A stretch of 11,088 bases of DNA from an uncultured Lachnospiraceae bacterium. GTDB lineage: Bacteria; Bacillota; Clostridia; Lachnospirales; Lachnospiraceae. Position numbers and translations under genes: made by a program. Positions within the stretch are counted from its first letter, which is position 1. Each line of letters starts with the position of its first letter. The notes under the pieces were generated by a model. That model saw nothing but the letters and a program-made list of their open reading frames with translations. It made no database searches and had not been told where the DNA came from. The stretch lies in assembly GCA_902766655.1 (NCBI GenBank), contig CACXEL010000426.1, positions 1 through 11,088 on the forward strand, in the 5' to 3' direction. Of this stretch, positions 6,271 to 11,088 are shown piece after piece.

Positions 6271-7291
6271 AGCTGACTTTTTTCCCCTTGAGCGCCATGG
6301 AAAGGAGCTTGAAAATAATGACAAGCAGCGCAGCCCCGATGATGGCGGAGAGTATATATGCCACGACCTCGTTCATCCCCTCCAGGGCATAGTCAGGCAT
6401 GATCGGTTCCAGGGCCCAGCCGTTGGCAAGCCCCGACGGCGTGTAGCCAAGGGCCTTCCCGCCCGTCACGACCTCCGCGATCTCGTCAGCGCCCCACTCG
6501 CCCCAGGCTGTCCCTGTGGCCAGAAGGCCCAACGGAGTAGCGGCGATGAGGGCGGCCACCAGGGCGAAGACCGGCACGTGGGACTTGCCCTTCATGCCTG
6601 TCCCGGCCTCGATATTCTCGAAAATGAGGTCCGGCGACGTCTTTTTCACAAACGCAAAGACCGCCACGGTAAAGGCCGCCTCCACGAAGCCCGCTACGAC
6701 AAGGTGAGGAATCATCATGGCCGGAATGGAAATGCTGAGATCATAGGGGCAGTACAGGGCGTTGCCCAGACTGTCCTTGAAAAGCATGGGCTGGATGCCG
6801 AACTCGATGGCTGTGCAGAGGGCTGCCAATGAGAGGCCAAGGTAGGAGCCGATGGCCGCCGCCGCATAGCGGACACCATCCTTCTTGTCCCCGCCGAAGC
6901 GCTTCACGATCTGTGTATAGACGAAATAACCGAAATACGGCAGGACGAAGGCCATGTTGAAGCAGTTGGCGCCGAAGGCGAGGATTCCGCCGTCACCGAA
7001 GATCACCGCCTGCAGCAGCAAGGCGACCGATACGGCTATGCAGGCCGCATTCGGCCCGAACAGGAGCGCGATCAGGGTACCTCCGACGGCATGCCCTGTT
7101 GTTCCGCCGACCAGCGGCACGTTGAACATCATGGCAAGGAAGGAGAAAGCGGCGCCGACTCCGATGAGCGGAAGCTTATCCTTGGGCAGTTCGACCTGGA
7201 TCTTCTTTACGGCGTGGGTCCAAACGGGGACCATGGCAGCCGTCATGATACCGCAGGTGAGAGGTGACAGGTAGTTTTCCGGGATATGCAT
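6260..7291 (-). CDS. cbiM: Nickel/cobalt ECF transporter substrate-binding subunit, CbiM with C-terminal extension
   Basis: The 343-residue membrane protein binds the metal ion. It starts MHIPENYLSP: the free N-terminus and His2, with His67 in GGTTGHAVGG, match the ligands known for the NikM/CbiM group. The core (about residues 1-230) has six or so hydrophobic segments. The C-terminal part (about 238-343) adds ATPLGLLATGTAWGEWGADE and a final helix near residues 311-335, resembling the separate CbiN/NikN or PDGLE-type domain, so no cbiN gene is needed. The start at 7291 has AAGGAG 7 bases upstream; the open frame extends to 7522 but that part runs through the promoter region and the terminator of the upstream gene. 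It leads the operon cbiM-cbiQ-cbiO. Whether Ni or Co is preferred cannot be read; no cobalamin genes are nearby. Confidence 0.94.
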   Translation of the reverse strand: MHIPENYLSPLTCGIMTAAMVPVWTHAVKKIQVELPKDKLPLIGVGAAFSFLAMMFNVPLVGGTTGHAVGGTLIALLFGPNAACIAVSVALLLQAVIFGDGGILAFGANCFNMAFVLPYFGYFVYTQIVKRFGGDKKDGVRYAAAAIGSYLGLSLAALCTAIEFGIQPMLFKDSLGNALYCPYDLSISIPAMMIPHLVVAGFVEAAFTVAVFAFVKKTSPDLIFENIEAGTGMKGKSHVPVFALVAALIAATPLGLLATGTAWGEWGADEIAEVVTGGKALGYTPSGLANGWALEPIMPDYALEGMNEVVAYILSAIIGAALLVIIFKLLSMALKGKKVSYDS

Positions 7292-7369
7292 AAGTATACT
7301 CCTTCTTATGAAACCATCAGCTCTTCGATTACACAGGGATCCATGCAGTGGATGCCTTTCATGTCCATA

Positions 7370-7398
7370 ATTTAACCATAGCTCCCAAAGAGGCACAA
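7370..7398 (-). promoter_or_regulatory. Possible promoter of the cbiMQO operon
   Basis: On the minus strand TTGTGC (7398-7393) and TTAAAT (7375-7370) are separated by 17 bases. The match to consensus is only moderate (three and four of six). The position, after the upstream terminator and about 75 bases before the cbiM start, is right. No cobalamin-riboswitch box was found in 7292-7470. Confidence 0.35.
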
Positions 7399-7403
7399 GC
7401 CGG

Positions 7404-7415
7404 GTAGGGGGATAC
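7404..7415. promoter_or_regulatory. Candidate operator GTAGGGGGATAC for the DUF156 metal sensor
   Basis: A G-tract is framed by GTA and TAC inverted triplets. CsoR/RcnR-family repressors are known to bind G/C-tracts flanked by AT-rich inverted repeats of this kind (for example the TACT-G-tract-AGTA sites of RcnR). It lies 5 bases upstream of the candidate -35 box of cbiM, and the gene just upstream encodes such a regulator. Binding is inferred. Confidence 0.4.
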
Positions 7416-7472
7416 ATAGTGTCTGCTTTTTTCCTGAAAAAGGATACCGGCCTTGCCATTCTGTACAGAAGG

Positions 7473-7527
7473 AAAAGCCGGATGTGTTCATTTCCCGCCT
7501 CTACCGCGGAAAATGAGCACATCCGGC
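7473..7527 (-). terminator. Intrinsic terminator of the DUF156 regulator gene
   Basis: Two 22-base arms (7477-7498 and 7506-7527) pair with two mismatches around a 7-base loop, beginning 21 bases after the regulator stop codon. On the minus strand the hairpin is followed by TTTTCCTTCT, a moderate T-tract. This should separate the regulator from cbiM. On the plus strand it is followed by TGTATT, so it works mainly in one direction. Confidence 0.8.
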
Positions 7528-7548
7528 TGTATTGATCATGCGATGATA

Positions 7549-7899
7549 TCAGATGAACTTCTGGACCGCCTTCTGGAACTCCTCCACTGCCTCCATATCC
7601 CCGTCCTCGATGGCATGGGTGATGCAGTGGGTCATGTGCTCCTTGATGATCTCCTTGCCCAGGCTCCGGAGAGCGGCGTTGACGGCGGATAGCTGGATCA
7701 GCACGTCGGCGCAGTCCTCATCTCTCTCGATCATGCCCTTGACGTGGTTCAGGTGCCCGATGGCCCGGGAGATCCGGTTCACCTGCCGCTTCTTCTCCTC
7801 CGGGTCGTGGTAATGGCCGTGCCCTTCGGGATTTGTCTCGTGGGTATGGGTGATGATGTTGCCGTTTTCATCGATATGGGTGTGGGTGGAAGAAGTCAT
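7549..7899 (-). CDS. Metal-sensing repressor of the CsoR/RcnR (DUF156) family with His-rich N-terminus
   Basis: The 116-residue protein is an all-helical DNA-binding metal sensor. Residues 1-31 carry seven histidines (THTH, THTH, HGHYH). The core follows with VNRISRAIGHLNHVKGM (40-56), Cys63, and His88 and Cys92 in KEHMTHC. The spacing of Cys63, His88 and Cys92 equals that of the Cys-His-Cys site in CsoR and in the nickel sensor InrS. The adjoining Ni/Co transporter genes make nickel or cobalt the likely signal, with the His-rich tail as added metal ligands; copper cannot be excluded by the core residues alone. The start at 7899 has AGGAG 12 bases and AGG 8 bases upstream; an ATG at 7932 and the frame to 8064 lack ribosome sites. 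The 110-base gap upstream has an AT-rich TATATTATATAG but no clear -35 box. Confidence 0.9.
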   Translation of the reverse strand: MTSSTHTHIDENGNIITHTHETNPEGHGHYHDPEEKKRQVNRISRAIGHLNHVKGMIERDEDCADVLIQLSAVNAALRSLGKEIIKEHMTHCITHAIEDGDMEAVEEFQKAVQKFI

Positions 7900-8009
7900 A
7901 TGATACGCCTGCTCCTGTACTTGCGCCGGCATCACTGCCGTTTTTTCTTCTCTATATAATATACTTTTTTCGGAGCTCTGGCTATCCCTTTTATCCCGGA
8001 TCTTCCTGG

Positions 8010-8561
8010 TCAGAGGCCGGATCCCTCCAGCTCCTTCTGCATCCGTCTCAGCTTGAAGCCGCAATGAACGAGCAGATAGACATAGATGACGAACATGACG
8101 AGCCAGAAGACCGTAAAGAAGGCGCTCGCACCGCTCTCCGTTGCCCGCAGAGCGTTGGGGATCACACAGCAGAGGAAAATGATGGTGATTGGCAGCAGCC
8201 TTGTCCTCATGATATGCCGGACCATATCGACCCGGGATGCGTTGTCGGAGAATATCTCTCCGTCATTCACATTCTCCATCTCCGCGACCGGCTTTCGGAA
8301 ATAAAGCCAGCCCAGGCATCTGCCGGCCCTCTCCCAGCCGTAATCCTCCATCATCTGCATGAACTCCGCATTTGCCTCATTGTTCTTGTAGACCAGCCTG
8401 TAGATGACGTCCTCCGGCTCGCATCTCTCAAACTTGTAGACAAAGGGCGGAATCATGTCGATGAGCCTCCACCCGTTCCGGCTCTGATCGCGGAGCCACA
8501 TCTCCTCCTCTTCAAAATCGGCAATGGTAAAAACACGTATCCTTGTGCACGTCTCAGCCAT
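8010..8561 (-). CDS. DUF2812 membrane protein, partner of PadR regulator
   Basis: The 183-residue protein has an N-terminal soluble domain (about 1-95) beginning MAETCTRIRVFTIADFEEEEMWL, with the aromatic-rich GWRLIDMIPPFVYKFE and YGWERAGRCLGWLYFRKP typical of DUF2812. Two hydrophobic helices follow near residues 122-138 and 146-167, then a basic end. Its biochemical role is not known. The ATG is one base after the PadR stop, with GGGAGGAG 7 bases upstream lying inside the end of the PadR gene, so the two are translated together. DUF2812 genes are often found next to PadR regulators in Firmicutes, which suggests a membrane or envelope function under PadR control. The longer frame to 8600 is rejected because it overlaps padR and lacks a ribosome site. 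Confidence 0.88.
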   Translation of the reverse strand: MAETCTRIRVFTIADFEEEEMWLRDQSRNGWRLIDMIPPFVYKFERCEPEDVIYRLVYKNNEANAEFMQMMEDYGWERAGRCLGWLYFRKPVAEMENVNDGEIFSDNASRVDMVRHIMRTRLLPITIIFLCCVIPNALRATESGASAFFTVFWLVMFVIYVYLLVHCGFKLRRMQKELEGSGL

Positions 8562-8562
8562 G

Positions 8563-8877
8563 TCAAATCTCCTCCCTGCTGTTTCGATACAGCCGTTCAA
8601 TTCTTAGGATCTCCAGGTCCAGCACTTCCTTGCCAAGCGGTGTGATCTCGTAAAGCTTCCGTTTGTTCTCCTCTCCCACGAAGCAGATCAGCCCATCCTT
8701 CTCCATCTTCGCCAGTGTCCCGTACATGGTGCCAGGGCTGATGGTGAGGGCGCCTTCGGTCATCGCCTTCACCCTGAGGCCGATTCCATACCCATGCTGG
8801 GGCTTCTGCAGGCAGAAGAGAATATAAAAACCGGTCTCTGTCATCGGGACATAAATCCGTCTGATTTTGTCCTCCAT
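8563..8877 (-). CDS. PadR-family transcriptional regulator
   Basis: The 104-residue protein is a winged-helix repressor. Helix 1 is in TETGFYILFCLQKPQHGYGI (13-32), the recognition helix is in ISPGTMYGTLAKMEKDGLI (46-64) and the wing is KRKLYEITPLGKEVL (72-86). The C-terminal dimerising helix is short, as in the small PadR-s2 group. The start at 8877 has AGGAGG 4 bases upstream; the open frame extends to 8952 across the operator palindromes and is not a real start. It is the first gene of a two-gene unit with DUF2812. The palindromes that overlap its -10 region suggest it represses itself. The effector is unknown. Confidence 0.92.
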   Translation of the reverse strand: MEDKIRRIYVPMTETGFYILFCLQKPQHGYGIGLRVKAMTEGALTISPGTMYGTLAKMEKDGLICFVGEENKRKLYEITPLGKEVLDLEILRIERLYRNSREEI

Positions 8878-8896
8878 ATGTCCTCCTGTATTTAGC

Positions 8897-8945
8897 CTCG
8901 ATATATCGAGTTTCGATATATTATATATATCGCATCTCGATATAT
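8897..8945. promoter_or_regulatory. Palindrome cluster, probable PadR operators
   Basis: Three copies of TCGATATAT start at 8898, 8913 and 8937. The first is part of a perfect 14-base palindrome CTCGATATATCGAG (8897-8910). The second is part of CGATATATTATATATATCG (8914-8932), arms of eight bases around TAT. The third (8936-8945) is a half-site in the promoter spacer. They cover the -10 box and the start region of padR, as an autoregulatory operator would. Confidence 0.65.
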
Positions 8946-8952
8946 TTGTCAA
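8924..8952 (-). promoter_or_regulatory. Promoter of the padR-DUF2812 unit
   Basis: On the minus strand an exact TTGACA (8952-8947), a 17-base spacer and TATATA (8929-8924). Other AT-rich -10 choices, including TATAAT at 8925-8920, lie close by but with a long 21-base spacer. The -10 is inside the palindrome cluster, and the -35 is only 8 bases from the inverted-repeat element on its other side. Confidence 0.75.
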
Positions 8953-8960
8953 GAGGATAA

Positions 8961-9078
8961 TGAGACTGAGGGAGTGCCCTTTGAGAATGAGGGACGGTCC
9001 TTTTTTCTCAAAATTCTCTGATTGTTGAGAAAAAAGGACCGTCCCTCATTCTCAAAGGGCACTCCCTCCTCAGTCTCA
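8961..9078. repeat. Long inverted-repeat (REP/MITE-like) element between GNAT and padR genes
   Basis: Arms 8971-9011 and 9025-9065 are perfect 41-base complements around a 13-base loop. A further 10 bases on each side pair (TGAGACTGAG, 8961-8970) after a 3-base insertion in the right arm. Each arm is itself palindromic: TTTGAGAA (8980-8987) and TTCTCAAA (9005-9012) around GGAC-G-GTCC (8992-9000). This double palindrome recalls paired REP units or a small non-autonomous element; the GGGACGGTCC core resembles repeats I recall from other bacterial genomes. No transposase or clear target duplication is seen. It may also end the GNAT transcript, since it begins 5 bases after that stop. Confidence 0.75.
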
Positions 9079-9083
9079 CATTA

Positions 9084-9581
9084 TTACATTTTTTCGAACG
9101 CCAGCCGCGGATCCTTGTCCTCCCGGACGTAGATGGTGCCGCAGTGGACGAAACCCAGCTTTTTCAGCATATTCTGCATGACCTTGTTGTCTGTGTGGGT
9201 GTCGATGCGGAGGTGCCCGCACTTATCAAAGGCCCAATTTATGCAGTAGCTGCCAATGCCTTTCTCCGAGCCGTCTGCGGCGATCCTGTGGACAACACCG
9301 TAAGTCTTGTCTCCCAACCATCTGCCGTCTGTGATCCTCCTGTATGTCGGCTCGATGTCCTCCCCGTAATCATAGAAGAATGTGCCGATCACTCTCCCGC
9401 TCTCGTTCACACAGACATAGCTGCGGCCGGAGGCGATGTCCGACTCGATCAGCGAGACGGGTGGCCACTTGTTGGGCCCCCACTGATTTGGGTTGCCGTG
9501 GCTGGCCATGAATTCCCGCGCACGGGCGTAGATTTCCATCATCCTGTCCAGGTCACTCAGGGTAGCTTTTCTGATTTGCAT
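9084..9581 (-). CDS. GNAT-family N-acetyltransferase
   Basis: The 165-residue enzyme would transfer an acetyl group from acetyl-CoA to an amine; the substrate is unknown. It opens MQIRKATLSDLDRMMEIYARAREFM, the usual first strand and helix of GNAT proteins. The acyl-CoA loop is in the segment VVHRIAADGSEKGIGSYCINWA (about 96-117), with GIG at 108-110 in place of the Q/RxxGxG/A loop. IDTHTDNKVMQNMLKKLGF carries the late helix and the KLGF turn, where the family places side chains for CoA binding. The length is normal. AAAGG is 7 bases before the ATG at 9581. No clear promoter is seen in the 177 bases upstream, so it may share the MATE transcript. Confidence 0.92.
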   Translation of the reverse strand: MQIRKATLSDLDRMMEIYARAREFMASHGNPNQWGPNKWPPVSLIESDIASGRSYVCVNESGRVIGTFFYDYGEDIEPTYRRITDGRWLGDKTYGVVHRIAADGSEKGIGSYCINWAFDKCGHLRIDTHTDNKVMQNMLKKLGFVHCGTIYVREDKDPRLAFEKM

Positions 9582-9759
9582 GGTGCTGCCTTTCTGCCAG
9601 TTCTGACAATACTTCGCCGGTTATCATCATGACTCTCTGCCGGGCAGCCTTCCGGCTTTCTCCGACAAACAGGCCTCTTGCATATGCGGGAGCGCTTTCC
9701 GGTAAGAGGCGGTCTGAAATGCTCTCCGATGGGGTTTTGTGCCTGTTTTCATTTCCCAT
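9553..9759 (-). CDS. Doubtful small ORF between MATE and GNAT genes
   Basis: A 68-residue frame begins at an ATG that shares one base with the MATE stop (TGATG), a form of overlap seen in translationally coupled genes, and ends 29 bases inside the GNAT gene. The product is polar and basic in its middle (ESRKAARQR) with no membrane segment, and I recognise no family. A proper ribosome site is missing: AAGGA is about 12 bases away. The same stretch can form AGCC-GGAA-GGCT and GCCTCTT/AAGAGGC hairpins, so it may simply be a structured intergenic spacer. It is kept because the MATE to GNAT gap holds nothing else. Confidence 0.25.
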   Translation of the reverse strand: MGNENRHKTPSESISDRLLPESAPAYARGLFVGESRKAARQRVMMITGEVLSELAERQHHANQKSYPE

Positions 9760-11088
9760 CACACCGTGATATCCTTGATCCAGATCCCCTTGTTCACCAG
9801 GTAAAGACCAATGAAGACCTTGATGAGGTCGACGCAGGAGACCATGACATAGAGCGGCAGGATCGGCACCTGTGTGAAGTGGACCAGCACATAGGCCATG
9901 GGTATGGAGGCCAGCCAGCAGAAGCAGGAGTCAAAGAGGAAGGTGATAAAGGTCTTGCCGCCGGAGCGGATAATAAAATAGGAAGCGTTGTTGAAGGCGT
10001 GGATGGGCATGAAGACGGCCGAGATCCGGATGATGCCAGTGGCCAGGGCCCGGATATCGTCTGTAGTATTGTAGATCTTCGGGAAGAGGCCCGAGATCAG
10101 GATCAGCAGGCCGCCGGAGACCATGCAGAGGAAGACGGAGAAGAAGGTGAGCTTCCAGGCCTCCTCCTTGATTTCCTTCACGCGGGACTCGCCCCACTCT
10201 CCCAGCTTTTGCCCGATGATGATGGCAGTCGCGGAGCCCATGGCGATGAAGGCCACGTTGAAGACGTTGGAAATGGTCTGGGAAATGTTCATGGCCGAGA
10301 CCACCGACAGCCCGCGCACGCTGTAACACTGCGTGATGGTCGCCATGCCGGCGGACCAGAGGGCCTCGTTCATGAGGAGCGGCGTACCTTTTTTGATGCA
10401 GCTGACGGTCAGCTCCTTCGGCACATAGAAGCTCCGGAACACGCCCACCACGAAGGGCAGCTCTGCCGTATGGCTGTGGGTCCAGATGACCATGTAGGTG
10501 AGCTCCACGAATCTTGACAGGACCGTGGCGAGGGCTGCTCCGACGACGCCCAGGGCGGGTGCGCCGAATTTGCCGTAAATGAGAACATAGTTGCCCACCA
10601 GGTTCACGGCCACTGCGATGAAGGACGCCGTCATGGGCGCGAGCGTCTCCCCGTGGGAGCGCACAGTCGTGCCATAGGCCTGGGTAACAGCGAAAGGAAG
10701 GAAGCCGAAGCACATGACGGAAAGGTAACGAAGGGCCTCCCGCATGGTCGCCTCGACGGAGCCGCCACCGCCGTCCTCATGGAGGTAGAGGTCGATCAGC
10801 TGCCGCCCGAAGAGGGTGAAGACCGCAATGCCCAGGGCCACCAGGAAGGCGGACAGCATGAGCTGGAGGCGGAAGGTCCGCCGGGTCCCTTCTTCATCGC
10901 CCTTGCCGCAGTACTGGGCTGTAAAGATGCCTATGCCGGAGAGCCCGCCGAATACGCAGAGATTCCACACGAAAAGAAGGGAGTTCACGATGGAAACTCC
11001 CGTCATGGGGTCCGTGCCGATCCGGCCGACCATGATATTGTCCAGCATATTGACGAAGTTGGTGATGCCGTTCTGCAGCATGATCGGC
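9759..11088 (-). CDS. MATE-family multidrug/sodium antiporter, N-terminus beyond right edge
   Basis: About 442 residues are visible and the frame is open to the window end, so the first 10-20 residues are missing; the ATG at 11081 lies within the usual PIxLQNxITNFVNxLDNIMVG start of helix 1 and is not the real start. The membrane protein exports drugs or metabolites in exchange for Na+ or H+. Twelve hydrophobic segments can be followed in two similar halves, with LDNIMVGRIGTDPMTGVSIVN and GGLSGIGIFTAQYCGKGDEE in the first half, and GSATAIIIGQKLGEWGES in the second. Total length would be the usual 450-460. The C-terminus (IWIKDITV) is intact. The substrate is not predictable. Confidence 0.93.
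   Translation of the reverse strand, partial: PIMLQNGITNFVNMLDNIMVGRIGTDPMTGVSIVNSLLFVWNLCVFGGLSGIGIFTAQYCGKGDEEGTRRTFRLQLMLSAFLVALGIAVFTLFGRQLIDLYLHEDGGGGSVEATMREALRYLSVMCFGFLPFAVTQAYGTTVRSHGETLAPMTASFIAVAVNLVGNYVLIYGKFGAPALGVVGAALATVLSRFVELTYMVIWTHSHTAELPFVVGVFRSFYVPKELTVSCIKKGTPLLMNEALWSAGMATITQCYSVRGLSVVSAMNISQTISNVFNVAFIAMGSATAIIIGQKLGEWGESRVKEIKEEAWKLTFFSVFLCMVSGGLLILISGLFPKIYNTTDDIRALATGIIRISAVFMPIHAFNNASYFIIRSGGKTFITFLFDSCFCWLASIPMAYVLVHFTQVPILPLYVMVSCVDLIKVFIGLYLVNKGIWIKDITV

Noticed and set aside
7292..7522. N-terminal extension of CbiM in the same frame
   Set aside because: It would cover the terminator and promoter region and would bury the MHIP N-terminus, whose free amine and His2 are needed for metal binding in this family.
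7292..7548. Cobalamin or Ni/Co riboswitch ahead of cbiM
   Set aside because: No B12-box-like sequence or Ni/Co riboswitch core was found on the minus strand; the main structure is the terminator of the preceding gene.
8878..8952. Extended N-terminus of the PadR protein
   Set aside because: The extra 25 codons run across the operator palindromes and promoter; a good ribosome site precedes the ATG at 8877.
9678..10517. Plus-strand open frame of 279 codons
   Set aside because: Antisense to the MATE gene; the product is full of His, Asp and Gly as expected from the reverse of hydrophobic codons.
9931..10713. Minus-strand open frame of 260 codons inside the MATE gene
   Set aside because: It is a different frame of the same strand as MATE and rich in His, Arg and Pro; a shadow.

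Overview
All thirteen confident protein genes in this window, and one doubtful small ORF, are read on the minus strand, so the transcription order runs from high to low coordinates. Gene content (Ni/Co ECF transporter, amino-acid ABC uptake, PadR/DUF2812 pair, GH42 beta-galactosidase), strong AGGAGG-type ribosome sites, sigma-A style promoters (two exact TTGACA boxes) and a lipoprotein signal peptide suggest a fairly GC-rich Clostridia/Lachnospiraceae-like Firmicute. This taxonomic guess is an inference from family resemblance; no marker gene is present.

Layout from the right edge: (i) a MATE-family exporter missing only its first residues, possibly followed by a doubtful 68-residue ORF, and then a GNAT acetyltransferase; (ii) a 118-bp inverted-repeat element (41 bp of perfect stem, each arm itself palindromic), which ends against the promoter of the next unit; (iii) a PadR regulator and a two-helix DUF2812 membrane protein, behind a TTGACA promoter packed with TCGATATATCGA-type palindromes; (iv) a CsoR/RcnR-family (DUF156) metal sensor with a histidine-rich N-terminus, closed by a 22-bp-stem terminator; (v) a tightly packed nickel/cobalt ECF transporter (cbiM, cbiQ, cbiO), followed on the same strand with short gaps by a one-domain EamA membrane protein, a hypoxanthine/deoxyinosine DNA glycosylase and a cytoplasmic GH42 beta-galactosidase; (vi) an amino-acid ABC transporter (lipoprotein binding protein, then permease running off the left edge), with its own consensus promoter, a folded 5' leader and a terminator-like hairpin between its two genes.

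The metal sensor beside the CbiM/Q/O transporter is a plausible control pair: a G-tract flanked by GTA/TAC lies just upstream of the cbiM promoter region and is the best operator candidate. The ABC unit looks built to make more binding protein than permease. The most interesting non-coding signals are the double-palindrome element at 8961-9078, the three-way-junction leader at 1448-1511, and the PadR operator cluster at 8897-8945. I see no clear sign of a wholly new multi-gene system, no CRISPR array, no tRNA/rRNA and no transposase. No stretch over 300 bases lacks a gene; the longest gaps are 316-592 and 1424-1701, and both are described.
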